From the NCBI GenBank assembly GCA_900618795.1, contig UYJD01000003.1, forward strand, positions 2,073,434 through 2,137,433: a stretch of 64,000 nt of DNA, in the 5' to 3' direction. Of this stretch, positions 10,832 to 22,087 are shown one piece after another; position 1 is the stretch's first letter, and the number at the start of each line of letters is the position of its first letter. The notes under the pieces were generated by a model. That model did not search any database and was not told where the DNA came from. It saw nothing but the letters and a program-made list of their open reading frames with translations. A program made the position numbers and the translations under genes. This DNA is from Cyanodermella asteris (Eukaryota > Ascomycota > Lecanoromycetes > Ostropales > Stictidaceae).

Positions 10832-12304
10832 GGTGCTGGTGGGAAGGTCTCGCCTGAGAGCAGTTTGCTATTTGTGTGCCGGGTATGAAAGCTGGAATTG
10901 GTTTTATGCTGCCACGGAGGGTTTGTTTGTTTTCTTCGGATGCTGAAGATGCGTATGTGTCACGAAACAACCAGGGTGTGAATATGCTCATATTTATCCG
11001 GTGTTGGCAAGTTGCGCTGCTGAAGCTCTGTTGTGTTTGGAGGCTGAGTCGCGTCGCGCGCAGAGAGATGATTCATTTCAATTCAGTCACGCCATCCCCT
11101 GGGCTATTTGCTCGACGCTTGAAGGCTGGCATGGCCATTGAAATCGGCTCAAGGCATACAATTGACTCTGAGGCATAGTACATCAGGACGGCGATGGCCC
11201 AGTGATTTTGATCGCTAAAACCGGCCTGCCGAAAGGTCAAGTCTCTGATTCGGGCCCCCTACCAGTGGTCAATACTTTCGGAGATTGAACACTGATGAGG
11301 AGGACATGAATAAATCCTGGCGACTGGGGCCAGCGACGGCTACCGCTTCAGGAGGTTCTCGAACTTCAAAGAGGCAGTCTATATTTTCGCCCTTTCCATC
11401 CTTCGATCGCAATTGTCATGCTCTTTCCTCCATTTTTTGTTCTTTGCGCTGGCGACTGGTGAATCTGTTAATAGCCACGACCTCATTCACAAGGCCCTTT
11501 TGGCTGCGTTGAAGACTTGCACGCCACTTGAACCAGTCACGGATCTAAGCTGCCAGCTTCGGCTTCGACAAAGTGCAAACTGTGAACAAGTTTCACATAT
11601 CTATACAGGATCAGAAGTTGTTGGAAAGGTGTCTTGTAAAGTCCTTTGTACCCATCCCTTCGAACACATTTCATGGCCAGTCCAGAAGTGACGTGGCGGC
11701 GGCCCGAGAGAGGCCCGACCTTGATGCTGTGTGATCGACCACGTGTCTCACGACAACCTTCGTTATCAGGCTCACATGACCGTCACCGAGGACTTTGGCA
11801 GTTAGGCGTGATCTTCAAATAAAATACGCTGCTTACGGCAACTTGAGGGACTGCGTGGAGAGGCCTCGATCCTGCTGGTAGCAGCCATGCTCCGACTTCA
11901 GCTTATCAAACGTGAGCTGCCGCCAGGCATTTATTTTGCTGTGTTATAATGTTGCAAGCCAAGGTCGTCGCAACGTGATGTTCGGGAACTACCGCAATTC
12001 AGTACGGGCGATGACTTCAAATCGATTTGAGCCTGCTCGCGCGTGGGTCACTTTTTATAAGCTTGAAACCGGGTATAACATCCTTTCTAATCATTTCTTC
12101 AAGACAGTCTGACCAGGTAGATGGCTTGGAGAATTTGTGCCAAGCCATGCTCGAGTCAGGTGAGCACTGCGATATGGTCGGAAGCGGAGTTCGAGCTATT
12201 CTTAGACCTTGTATCGAGTGGATGCCGCTAGCCAAAAATGTTCAATTGGTTTATCAGACAAGGTGAGAAAAGAACGATCTATGGTACAATGTGCTCGGGG
12301 TATC
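10832..12304. other. Intergenic region
   Basis: 1.5 kb between two minus-strand genes, including the RNase III-like gene's promoter and the 3' flank of the IleRS gene. A stretch near 11190-11270 has faint tRNA-like features but no closing acceptor stem (rejected). No gene is supported. Confidence 0.4.
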
Positions 12305-15300
12305 TTAATTCGTCTCTCGAGGTTCGTTCCTCCCAACAACTGTCTCACACCTCGAGCAGAGTGAGATGTTCTGCTGTTCTACCGTGTATTTCCAACAGCG
12401 TTCGCACTTGTGCGCGATCGGCTCATGGACAACAACACGTATACCCGAGTGAGAGTCGATCTCTGATTCGTGCCAAGATACTGGCTTGTGGCCTGCGCCT
12501 CGTAGACGGCTTTCAAGCAGACCACCATCATGATCAATATCAACTTTGCTTACGACAAACAGGTCTGCGAGATTGGCCTCTCCCCAGACGTCCTGTAGCC
12601 GTTGCAGTGTTGCACCCGACTGCTTTGCTTCATCTCCGTCGCGCATGAGGATCACATGCGACTGTAGACCGGAGCCAAGAACCTTCTTCGACCGTAACTG
12701 TTCTTGCAATCCCTGCACAGCTGTGCGGAGGTCCATGAGGGCTTTCTGGTCTGTCAATACGAGCGCTAGGCGGTCCTGAGCACCGTTGGAGCTTCGCAAT
12801 CTCAGACGGAGTGAGTCTTTTTGCATGTCTGCGTGCATGTCTCGCGGGTCCAAAATGCGTTGCGGAGTTAAGGATATCTTTGCTTCCTCCAAAGTATCGA
12901 GATGGGTGCGCGCTTCTTCCACTAGAAGGGGTGTGAGAGGACGGAGTACGCTGCAAAGTTCCTCAAATACATGCCAAAGGACAAATTGAGCATCCCGCCG
13001 CCGGGATCCGGTTTGCGCGTCGGTGTAGAGCCGGTCCTTTATTGCCTCCATGTAGAAGGCACTGAACTTGGCGTTTATGTACTGATCCAAGGAGAGTACA
13101 GCTTTGTGATGCTCATGTTCGGCAAGTGCTCTCCACACGGTATCACTGAGCTGGCTCAAGTGTACCATTGCAAGTATGTCCACTGGCTCGAGCTCTTCAA
13201 GCCGCCGCCGATAGGTATGATGCGGAAAATCAGCGACGAGACCCGTCAGTAGCCTGAAAGTCACCCGAAGCTTGTTGAGGTTTCCATTGACGGCTTTCAG
13301 GACTTTTTCACCCACGTTCATGTCCTTGGTGTAGTCCACACCAGCAACCCATAAACGGAGTGCATCAGGTCCCAGCGCATCATAAGTGACTGACTGCTCC
13401 CCCGGGGCTTGCTTCTTGCCTTTCCTCTTGAGTGGCGGGAGCAAAGTGCCATTGATTATCTGTTCAGGCGATGTGACGTTACCCAGCGATTTACTCTGCT
13501 TTTTGCCCTGGCCATCGAGGGTGAAACCGTGGGTTATTAAGGTTTTGAATGGCGAGGACGGCTTGGAGCCCGTTGCAATGTCGTGAGCCACCTTTGTTAG
13601 AAGGCTTGATTGGAACCAGCCGCGATGTTGGTCAGAGCCCTCGAGATAAATATCTGCAGTCTTGGACTCGAATCCAGCAGGATTCTTGCCCATGTGAGTC
13701 CAGCTCGTGCCACTGTCGAACCACACATCCATCGTGTCCTTTCCACGTTCATACTCGCACCCGTCTGCCGCCTCGGGAGGAACCCAGGCTGGATCATCCG
13801 GAGCGTCTGTCCACCACGCGTCAATACCTCTTTCTTGTATTATGCCGATGATGTGCTCGACGCTCCCCGGGGTAAGGAGAGCGTCGCCCGTGTCCTTGCG
13901 GTACAACGCAGGTATTGGGACACCCCAGGCACGCTGTCGAGAAATACACCATTCGGATCGATTTTTGATGAAGCTGGATAGGCGCTCTTTGCCGGCAGGG
14001 GGGATGAAGGTGATGTTGTCTATTTCCTGAAGGGTCGCGGCCCTGGTTTTACCCACATTTGCGAACCATTGGGCCGTTGCACGCACAATGACCGGCTGTT
14101 TTGATCGCCAATCATAAGGATATTTATGCTTGTACTTGTGGGTGCCCAAAAGCCGCACACCGTGTGTTGCATCTTGCGATGCTTTGAGGTATTGCAAAAC
14201 CGACTTGTTGCCCTGGCCGGTTACCACTTCACCAGCCAAAGGGTAACTGTCTACAGCACCCGTTTGATTGGCAGCATCCTGAGTGAAGCGCCCTCGATCG
14301 TCCACAGGAGCAAACGGCTCGATTCCATGCTTCAAGCACAAAAGGTAGTCGTCCATTCCGTGGCCAGGGGCAGTGTGTACCAGTCCCGTTCCCGAGTCGG
14401 CTGAAACATGATCACCAGCTAGGACGATGCCTGTTGCTCCTGTCGTAAAGGCATCGTTCTTGTATGTGCAACCTACGAGCTCGGAACCTTTGACTGGGCC
14501 AATAACTGGACCATCATGCAAAACGCCGCAAATCTTTTCTACTTCCTCCAGCCTTGATTGAGCCACTACGATATGGCCTAGCCCTTTGTAATGGACACAA
14601 ACGTAATCGAGATCTTCGTGGACGGCTATGGCCTTGTTCGCTGGCAGAGTCCAGGGCGTGGTGGTCCAAATCAGGAGACTGACAATATCGGTCCCAGTCG
14701 GGCCCAGGTCAAACGCTCGGCGAAGGTGCTCCCCATCTGCAACCTCGAAAGCAACGAAGGCAGCATGGCTGACGTGATCGTCTTTGTATTCCAGCTCCGC
14801 TTCGGCAAGAGCAGTGCGGGTCGAAGGACTCCAGTAGACTGGTTTAAACTTGCGATATATCAAGCCACTAGCCAGCATTTGTCGAAAGACTTCGAGCTGC
14901 CTCAGTTCAAAGTCTTTGTCCAATGTCTTATACGGATTCTCCCAGTCCCCGAGCACCGCCCATTCTCTGAAACTTGCACGCTGTTCTTCGACAGTCTTTA
15001 GAGCCAATGACCTTGCTAGCTTCCGGATCCGTACTGCATCATTGCCCTGCTCTTCCTGCTCTTTGAGCGGTTCTCCATCCTTGTCCTGGTGTAGTTGGAG
15101 AGCTTTTAACTCGATGGGCAGGCCATGACAATCCCAGCCGGGTGTGTACTCAATCGGCCGACCTTGGGCTAATTGGACGCGTAAGATGATGTCTTTCAGT
15201 ATTTTGTTCAGCGCGTGGCCGATATGTAGGCTTCCATTGGCATATGGGGGCCCATCGTGCAAGACGAACGGCTTCTTGCCCGAGAATTCCGGTGAGCTCT

Positions 15301-15442
15301 TCTGCCAGGCGTAGAGATCATCGGTGCATCGCCGAAGGTATTTGGCCCGGTCTGCTGCGATCGGCCGTGGCGGGAACGTCGATTTAGGGAGGCAGAGCGT
15401 CGAAGACCATGATGCCCTCAGTACCCGTGTGGGCGTTGGCAT
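12305..15442 (-). CDS. ISM1: Mitochondrial isoleucyl-tRNA synthetase
   Basis: This class I synthetase charges mitochondrial tRNA-Ile. The 1,045-residue single-exon product starts with an Arg/Ser-rich, acid-poor presequence (MPTPTRVLRASWSSTLCLPK) fitting mitochondrial import. The HIGH motif is intact in NGSLHIGHALNK (about residue 75), followed by PGWDCHGLPIE. The KMSKS loop appears as GKKQSKSLGNV (about residue 640). The large editing insertion lies between them. The C-terminus carries the IleRS zinc motif CERCWKY...CSRC. Length and motif order match bacterial-type and mitochondrial IleRS, not the longer eukaryotic cytosolic enzyme. It starts at ATG 15442. The gene is alone in its neighbourhood. 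Confidence 0.96.
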   Translation of the reverse strand: MPTPTRVLRASWSSTLCLPKSTFPPRPIAADRAKYLRRCTDDLYAWQKSSPEFSGKKPFVLHDGPPYANGSLHIGHALNKILKDIILRVQLAQGRPIEYTPGWDCHGLPIELKALQLHQDKDGEPLKEQEEQGNDAVRIRKLARSLALKTVEEQRASFREWAVLGDWENPYKTLDKDFELRQLEVFRQMLASGLIYRKFKPVYWSPSTRTALAEAELEYKDDHVSHAAFVAFEVADGEHLRRAFDLGPTGTDIVSLLIWTTTPWTLPANKAIAVHEDLDYVCVHYKGLGHIVVAQSRLEEVEKICGVLHDGPVIGPVKGSELVGCTYKNDAFTTGATGIVLAGDHVSADSGTGLVHTAPGHGMDDYLLCLKHGIEPFAPVDDRGRFTQDAANQTGAVDSYPLAGEVVTGQGNKSVLQYLKASQDATHGVRLLGTHKYKHKYPYDWRSKQPVIVRATAQWFANVGKTRAATLQEIDNITFIPPAGKERLSSFIKNRSEWCISRQRAWGVPIPALYRKDTGDALLTPGSVEHIIGIIQERGIDAWWTDAPDDPAWVPPEAADGCEYERGKDTMDVWFDSGTSWTHMGKNPAGFESKTADIYLEGSDQHRGWFQSSLLTKVAHDIATGSKPSSPFKTLITHGFTLDGQGKKQSKSLGNVTSPEQIINGTLLPPLKRKGKKQAPGEQSVTYDALGPDALRLWVAGVDYTKDMNVGEKVLKAVNGNLNKLRVTFRLLTGLVADFPHHTYRRRLEELEPVDILAMVHLSQLSDTVWRALAEHEHHKAVLSLDQYINAKFSAFYMEAIKDRLYTDAQTGSRRRDAQFVLWHVFEELCSVLRPLTPLLVEEARTHLDTLEEAKISLTPQRILDPRDMHADMQKDSLRLRLRSSNGAQDRLALVLTDQKALMDLRTAVQGLQEQLRSKKVLGSGLQSHVILMRDGDEAKQSGATLQRLQDVWGEANLADLFVVSKVDIDHDGGLLESRLRGAGHKPVSWHESEIDSHSGIRVVVHEPIAHKCERCWKYTVEQQNISLCSRCETVVGRNEPRETN

Positions 15443-16677
15443 GGCCCTATTAGTGTGCCGAGAGACGGTCAGTTCACAGCTCTCGAACTAGCACGGAAAG
15501 CTACACCATAATTTGAAGCTATTCGGAATCGAGCTCCGAGGTCGATCTACGCACTCACCTTGACGTGCCAACCTGGCCATTTAGGTCTAATCTCTACCAG
15601 GAAGGACCCCAGTCATGCCAGACCGCGCCGTCGCAAGATGGAGTGACGGAGATATTGCGGGAAATCAGTGTCACGACTCGCCAGTGGCTCGGAAGCTCAG
15701 CAGTTCTGCATGTTTTCGAAAATCCGTTGCTCAGTATTAACCTGCGTGTGATGGATCGCTTGCGACACGTCTTCTGTTCTAGGTAGTGGCAATACAATCA
15801 GCGCGCCCAGCGTGATGTCTAAGACTACACGTAACATCAACGCCAGAAGGTAAGGTAATATCGACTCCAGAGACGCTGGTTTCCAAGCTGCTAGTCCAAT
15901 GTGGAAGCAAAGCAAACGTGCACCAACCAAGTTACAAGATTCCGTGCGTACTAGTCTATTCTATACACATCCATCTATCCGGCTCAGGATAGCCACCCCC
16001 AGTCAGTACCGAACCATGCGGCAAGACTCGGATTTCATCAATTATGGAACGTTTGGTTTTGGCTGTTGTTTCTGTGCCACGCCACATATCGAGCTGTTCA
16101 TCAAGGTCGACTCCACAACTTTGTCGACGATGAGGCACGGTAATCGACTTTGTTTTGCGAAAATGCCTTGACTGGTCCTCGTGATGGTTTGCTCAAACCT
16201 TGAGTCTGACGAGATTGAGCACCACAGCACCTATCCCAGCAATCGCTGTTAGCAATTGAGATAGAGATGCGTCAGACTCTTCTGAGCTACACAGAGTAAA
16301 GACACTCCAGACGGATCTGCGCTGCCAGGGGAAGATTCTAGTCCTGAAGTCACTCAAAGTAAGAAGTCTTCACAAAAGCCTTCTTGTAAGCTGCTATGCC
16401 GTTATTCAATGTTGGCAATACTTCATCGGTGGCTGGCCGAAGAGATGCTCAGAAAACTTGACTGGCGGTCCCGTGGCTCGAGAGATGATATACGCACAGA
16501 TTTTCCCTGTTTAGCAAAGGACGCGGTCAGTCGTCAAAGCAAGTGACAAGCCTGGAAAGTTCATCAGAAATGCAAATAGAGCTCAGTCACTGGAGAATGA
16601 ATACCAACACCTTTACCATCGTCCCGAAATTACCTGTCATTTCCCACAAGAACCACACTACCATCACTTGTTTCCAC
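15443..16677. other. Divergent promoter region
   Basis: 1.2 kb between the start of the IleRS gene (minus) and the secreted-protein gene (plus). It must hold both promoters. I see no open frame with coding character and no clear TATA box at a useful distance. Confidence 0.4.
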
Positions 16678-17052
16678 ATGAAGCCCACATTCATCCTCGT
16701 CTCGCTCCTCACGGCATTGGCCACCGCGAATACTAACAACTGCTTCGACGGCAAGGCCATCTCCGACCGCATCGGAGAGCCCTGCACCTGCAAGTGTGAA
16801 GCCCACCCAGAATGGAAGCTTGTTCCCGGCCCAGATGATGTCCGCGAGGGCGGTCGAATCGACTGTTCCGGGGGGAGTGCTGATGGAGACGGCGGTGGAA
16901 GCTATGGACCCGTCGGCTATTTCTCCGCCCCCAGCTCCGAGGGTGCATTGATCTGCGAGTCCATGGGTTGCTTGCCTCTGGCGAACTCGGATGGAGGACC
17001 GGAAGGCTGTTATTGCTGCAGCACGGACTATCCGAATCTGCCGAAAGATTGA
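16678..17052 (+). CDS. Small secreted cysteine-rich protein (effector-like)
   Basis: A 124-residue single-exon protein with a classical signal peptide (MKPTFILVSLLTALATA, cleavage near residue 17-19). The mature part has ten cysteines, at about residues 22, 36, 38, 40, 63, 93, 98, 111, 113 and 114, an even number compatible with five disulfides. They include a CTCKC cluster and a terminal CYCC. The middle (residues 64-78) is a Gly/Ser/Asp-rich linker. The upstream in-frame ATG at 16543 would bury the signal peptide, so ATG 16678 is preferred. Such proteins are commonly secreted by fungi onto hosts or hyphal surfaces. I do not recognise the exact cysteine spacing, so calling it an effector is an inference. 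Confidence 0.75.
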   Translation: MKPTFILVSLLTALATANTNNCFDGKAISDRIGEPCTCKCEAHPEWKLVPGPDDVREGGRIDCSGGSADGDGGGSYGPVGYFSAPSSEGALICESMGCLPLANSDGGPEGCYCCSTDYPNLPKD

Positions 17053-18481
17053 AGGGATAGCGTCAGGTAAGGAGGCTATCTCAAGGAATGGGGTGCGCAG
17101 ATCTCATCAAGCACTCTTTAGACATTCAGTATAAATAATTTCCATGGCTTGCCTCCCATAGAACGACATCAACTCTCGTGGATGAACGCAAGTACCAACC
17201 GGTTGTCAAAGCTTCGCTAGCGCGTCGTTGATAGCTACCCTTGATTTATTCGACGCCGAACCTGCCTATAATCAGTCTGTTCCTTGGAGCAACTTTCTAC
17301 TATGCTAACAAGAACACTTTTCGAAGCCACTGTTTCGGCATTGTTACGCCCCACGTCTAAATGGGAAGCACGAGCGGCTGTTGAATGCCGAGCACACTCT
17401 TCCGCCTGACAGCTTCTCGAGCTCGTGGACAGAGAACCAAGACCTCACAAGTGAAGCTTTGCGGAACTCAACACGCATGATTAAAAGGTACGATCAATAA
17501 AGACTGAGAATCCGAGATGGGTAGATCAATAATAAAATTTCGATACATAGATATGTATGGTATGAGCTCATACTGCAGATAGGTGCAGGTTGTGTAAAAT
17601 TTTACAGCGTACGTAGCAGAAAAGCACCAAAGACACGAAGGCGTCAGGATGCGGAATTATGGCGTACAGAACATACAAAGATGCTGGTCACTTCTGTCCT
17701 TCCAAGTTTGAGAGTCAGAGATGCCTTCATCGCGTCCGTGTAAGTAACAAGGTGGTGTGCCGAACGCCGATATCAGCTTCCTTGTCGCTGCAAGCCCGCA
17801 AACCGCTGAAGCCCCATTCCAGCCGAAGCTGGGCAAGGGAGAGCTTGCAAGCTGAGGACAGGAAGGTTCAAATAATACACGCTAGGCTTTCATCATCTGT
17901 GATATGTTAGGCTTTGCTGGAAGCTGGTAGTGTGAGAGGACAGAAGACGTACGTGTTATAAACTTGGAAGGTCATGAGGAGAAAAGAGGAAAGATTTTGG
18001 ATGCGCGTTAGAGATGAGGTGAGGCCTGCGCGCAGGCGGGTTTAGGCCCTTAACCCCGCGGGCAGCCAGAGCTTGTTGCGCGACTGACGCGCCGGTCGCA
18101 CGGACAATGCTTCAGCGATATCGTCTGAGGTTCCGAGTGATCTGCATCTACTAATAGAAGAGGGGACTTGTGTCCATGGTGTGAGATTCACAACTGCGTG
18201 TAGTCATAATACTTTTCAATAATTGTACCTGAAACTGGCAGGCTAAGCCGTACCAAAGAAACAAAAGTCGCATACACGATCATCATCGACGAATCTGGAC
18301 TTCCCGAATGTGTACTCCACGATATGCCCGACTACATGTACAATGCAAACCGAATCCCAGGGTACCTCTGAGTAACAAAGCCCAATCACTCCTCGTTTCC
18401 ACTTTCGATATTCTCGGTCAAAGTTGCCGACCTTGCCATCCGGCTCAGTAAGGACCCTAAGGGCAGAAACTTTGAATCTTC
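17053..18481. other. Intergenic region between convergent genes
   Basis: 1.4 kb between the ends of the secreted-protein gene and the EF-hand gene. It contains AT-rich stretches with AATAAA-like signals near 17495 and 17530, plausible polyadenylation sites. A cluster of nested inverted repeats sits at 18024-18062. No gene is supported. Confidence 0.4.
18024..18062. repeat. Nested GC-rich inverted repeats
   Basis: A perfect 14-bp palindrome (GCCTGCGCGCAGGC) is followed directly by a second near-palindrome (GGGTTTAGG / CCCTTAACCC) flanked by GCGGG and CCCGC. On one strand it could fold into two adjacent hairpins. It lies in a convergent intergenic region. Function unknown. Confidence 0.5.
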
Positions 18482-21481
18482 CTAGAAATTTGCCAGGTTC
18501 AGCCATTCGCCAACGTGCGCAAGATTTGGTCCTTTTCGACCTGTGATTATTTCTTCGAATTCCATTTCGTTGATCCTCGCCCAACCGCCACGTTCCGATG
18601 CACGTTCAGCGCACAGGTCAAGAATCGTGAGGAACTTGAGCTTGACTGCAAAGTATGTGCTGTTGGGATCCTCGTAAGGATCGTGTTCCTCCATACTTGC
18701 CATGGTACCGTGCGAATGTGTCGGCGACCACGTCATATACGGTCGGGGTTTTGTGATCTCCTGTGAAGCCGAATTTCTTGCTTTGGCAGGCTCTTCTACC
18801 GTGTTTGGGCGATGATGAGGTAGGGTAGGATCAAGGTAATTTGCCGAGCTCAGCGCATTGGGTTGAAGACTGTCGTCTTGACGGACAAAGAATCCATCCA
18901 GATCTGCCTCGTCCAGATCTGCAAGCGACTCGGGTCCAGCGACCACGCCATCGGTGCTTGACAGCGTGTCTGAAGCGTAAGGAGTGTTGATCGGCGTATC
19001 ATCTTCTAGACCGCCGGGTCGGTCATTACCGTGCTGCGAATCTGACACCACCTCATATCCTGCATCAGCCAGTAGTTCGTCAACTGTCCTTGAGTTGATA
19101 TCATCAGCAAGATCCAGGCCATGGTCAAACGCCTCGCGCCCAGCCCGGAGTTCGCCACGAGCGTCTTCGTTCAGAAGCTGTGTGATGGTGCTATCATCGA
19201 TAGTAATGACGCCTGGCTCGTCAAGAAGCAGGTCGGCTTCAACGTCTGCGTTCGCTTCAGGATTGCTACTTGGCAATCTAGAATCTTCAGCTTGGTCGTC
19301 CAATAGTGCGTCGTTGAGCATTTGGTCAAGTTCCTCAGTTGTGGGATCCTCTCCGTGGACTTTTGTAGCCAAGCGGCGCTGCAGCTCCCTCGCATAGCCT
19401 TGACATTCTTCCGATGGCATGTCTCGTAATGCTTCAACCATCTTCATTACCTCCTCCTCGTCAATGAGACCGGAGATCATGTTGCATTTGACTATTGCCA
19501 TCCATTCACGCGACCCAAATTCATGTTCTTTCATCAAGCAATGTATCATGTCTTCTGCCAGGTCATTGCCGTAAAGGCATGCTTTTCGTGTGCCACCCTC
19601 TCTCCAGTATGCTAGTGTCGTTACAAACCACTCTTTACACGACAGGAGATTTGTGGGAATTGACTTGTACTCCTTCAGCTGCTTGGACAGACGCAGTCGC
19701 TCTTTTTGGGTTCGCGAATGAAATCTTTGAAGATCTTCCAGTTGTCTGAACATCGGATCAAGCAGCTCATGAAGACCCTCTGCAGACTTTTGATACAGCA
19801 GCTCTCGAGTGACCGAAGGCTCCACCATCATGTTCGCGGTGGCATAGTGGTTGTCTTGGGTGCCGGGTGTCTTTGCATCGGATGATCGATCACCGCTGTC
19901 TATCCGTCCTTCCACTCCGTTTGCATGTCGATTCTGGTTGTACGAAAAGGGCTGATCCGAGACCTCCGAGGCACGTAACGGGTCAAGTCTGTGGTTGGCG
20001 ACATCCAGGACGCGACGCTGCTCAATCACCTCGGTTATGTCGTGCATAGACGACTTTCTGCCCAAAGCTTTGTGCACATCCTCGGGAGTAACGAAATCCG
20101 GTGGCCAGTCCGGCATGCTCTGGGCTAACGATTCGTAGATGCTCGCCATAGCACTTTGGCCCGTCGGTGGGTCGCTTGTATGAACCAAGCCATCTTCATC
20201 TCGTCGCAACAAGCCGTTATCGTCCGTGATCACCAGGTCTCCCAAATTGTTTACTGTTTTGCCCTCCCCTATCCTCGGCGAGTCTGGCGGAGGGATGTTT
20301 CCGTGAAAGCACGAACTGACGGCATGGGTGCTTTGCAGAGTCTCCTTCAATTGTCCACCCTCGAGAACTTCGTCCTCAATAAACCTCGCCATATCTCGAC
20401 TTTGCTCCTTGCAGTAAGCGTAGTGAGCAAGGAAGAGTTTCATGAAATCGGCTCTAGAGATGTAGCCGTCGGCATCCAAGTCGTGAGCTCTAAAGGTACG
20501 TCTGTTCCACTCCTTTTTATTTCTGCTTTGCCGTACTGTCAAGCCTTGCAGAAATTCTTCGAAGCCGATAAGTCCGTCGCCGTTGTCATCCCAAAATGTA
20601 AAGCTGCGGTCGAAAAGAAGCGCCATGGACGCCGTATGTCTCTTCATCAATGGTGGTACACAGTACTTTGCCCAGATATCCCGATCTATGGCAATGCACA
20701 GACCGTTCGGATCGTCTGGCCAGTCGCAGCCAGCAAGAGTCTTGAACTGATCCCACAGCGCGTCGATCAACGATCGGTCGAGCCCTGTGGCCTGGCTCAG
20801 CTGCTTTTTGAGATCATTCGGAACACTCCGAGGGTTCACGTGAGGCTTGCCGGGATACCAGACTGGTTGCTGCTGTCGAGGGTTTGCGCCAAGGAAAGGT
20901 GCGGGTATTCGAATCTTGTAAAACAAATGTGTTTTATCGTGTATGTTTCCAAGACTCTCACACTGCTCGCAGAGGTCATAATCTGAGCAGTTGGCACACC
21001 TGTATCTCACTCCTCGTATTGGGTACGCATTACATGAGTTACACGTAACTCCGCGATGCACATATCCATCTCGAGTAGCCTGCTCCACGGCAATGTGGTA
21101 AAGCATATTCAGCAGGCTCTGTCCATCACCGGCGTCTCCTGCGTTGATCGTTGTCTCATCATCGGGAACGTCCAAAGTGCCGGCGAACGATCCTCTGCGC
21201 CCACCTGCCTGATTATTTGTACTTTCTCCAGGCTCAACTGGAGCTCCATTCTCTTGTGCCGACGCCTGAACCTGCGTGATGCTTGCTCGCGACCGTCTAA
21301 GGCGCGGTGACGTCCGTCGTATAGCATTACTCCTGTGCAGCCCTCTCGTTGCGCTGCCAGCCCGCCAGTCCTCCGCTTGTCGTACATAGTAGATCCCGAG
21401 TACACCAGCAACCAAAGTCAAGCCGAGGATGGCGGGGCGCCAGCGCAGTAGAAGTGAGGTGCTCGCCTCAGACAAAGACAT
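18482..21481 (-). CDS. ZZ zinc-finger and EF-hand protein with N-terminal membrane anchor
   Basis: A 999-residue single-exon protein. Residues about 13-33 form one hydrophobic segment (AILGLTLVAGVLGIYYV), likely a signal anchor. Around 143-190 lies a ZZ-type zinc finger: CNSC, then CANCSDYDLCEQC, ending in the typical HDKTHLFYKI. From about 285 to 375 there are at least two EF-hands: FDDNGDGLIGFEEF-like (WDDNGDGLIGFEEFLQGL) and HDLDADGYISRADF, both with good calcium-loop residues. The C-terminal 600 residues are acidic and mostly disordered. Fungal homologues with this ZZ plus EF-hand order are conserved but uncharacterised, so a calcium-responsive scaffold at a membrane is an inference. The true ATG is 21481; the codon just upstream is GTG. 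Confidence 0.9.
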   Translation of the reverse strand: MSLSEASTSLLLRWRPAILGLTLVAGVLGIYYVRQAEDWRAGSATRGLHRSNAIRRTSPRLRRSRASITQVQASAQENGAPVEPGESTNNQAGGRRGSFAGTLDVPDDETTINAGDAGDGQSLLNMLYHIAVEQATRDGYVHRGVTCNSCNAYPIRGVRYRCANCSDYDLCEQCESLGNIHDKTHLFYKIRIPAPFLGANPRQQQPVWYPGKPHVNPRSVPNDLKKQLSQATGLDRSLIDALWDQFKTLAGCDWPDDPNGLCIAIDRDIWAKYCVPPLMKRHTASMALLFDRSFTFWDDNGDGLIGFEEFLQGLTVRQSRNKKEWNRRTFRAHDLDADGYISRADFMKLFLAHYAYCKEQSRDMARFIEDEVLEGGQLKETLQSTHAVSSCFHGNIPPPDSPRIGEGKTVNNLGDLVITDDNGLLRRDEDGLVHTSDPPTGQSAMASIYESLAQSMPDWPPDFVTPEDVHKALGRKSSMHDITEVIEQRRVLDVANHRLDPLRASEVSDQPFSYNQNRHANGVEGRIDSGDRSSDAKTPGTQDNHYATANMMVEPSVTRELLYQKSAEGLHELLDPMFRQLEDLQRFHSRTQKERLRLSKQLKEYKSIPTNLLSCKEWFVTTLAYWREGGTRKACLYGNDLAEDMIHCLMKEHEFGSREWMAIVKCNMISGLIDEEEVMKMVEALRDMPSEECQGYARELQRRLATKVHGEDPTTEELDQMLNDALLDDQAEDSRLPSSNPEANADVEADLLLDEPGVITIDDSTITQLLNEDARGELRAGREAFDHGLDLADDINSRTVDELLADAGYEVVSDSQHGNDRPGGLEDDTPINTPYASDTLSSTDGVVAGPESLADLDEADLDGFFVRQDDSLQPNALSSANYLDPTLPHHRPNTVEEPAKARNSASQEITKPRPYMTWSPTHSHGTMASMEEHDPYEDPNSTYFAVKLKFLTILDLCAERASERGGWARINEMEFEEIITGRKGPNLAHVGEWLNLANF

Positions 21482-22087
21482 CACAGGAAGATGATCTGAC
21501 GCATGGCGTCATGGGTGTGCGCCCTCTTTTGCAATGCGCTCGGCGCAAAAGTAGCTGACAGAGGTTCGAAAAAGGCGCGGCTGGAGGGCGTGGTCGCGTG
21601 GAAAGAAAGGGGATCTGTGAATTCAGGGCGGTTGTGAGATGCAGGCCGTAGTAAGAAAGAACGTCGAGTAGTCAGATACAAGTGGAAAATGAAAGAAGGC
21701 AGAAACTCGCTCAGGCGTCAGATGGTGGATGACTCGGGAATCGCAGGCAAGAAGGTACTAAGTAATGATAAGCAGCTTGACTCTGGGGGCTTCTGCCGCA
21801 GAATGAGTCGGCGTCGGCTGGGACTGCCTCTGAAGTCATCGTCGGGCCGGCTGCGCACGACTGCCACCATACACCTAAACCCGAGCTTGCCCGCTGGAAC
21901 CCCGCTAAGCTTGCGACATTGCTGCACCTTACTTCACTGGCGGCAGGATGACGAGCTCTGGCCCTGCATCTGAACATCTCTATTCTATCCCGCTTGCTCA
22001 CTCAGTCACACGAAAGTAATACCGTGCGGTCTCTGAAGAGCTAAGCTACATCTTCAATTTGCTCCGAGTCTAGCTTTGTAATTCACA
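21482..22087. promoter_or_regulatory. Bidirectional promoter, EF-hand gene and RIB4
   Basis: About 600 bp shared by two divergent genes. The part next to RIB4 (21960-22087) is C/T-rich. No TATA box or CCAAT box stands out. Confidence 0.5.

Noticed and set aside
11190-11270. tRNA-like stretch with a GGCCCAGTG box and a CTGCC loop
   Set aside because: The acceptor stem does not pair and the T-arm is not canonical.
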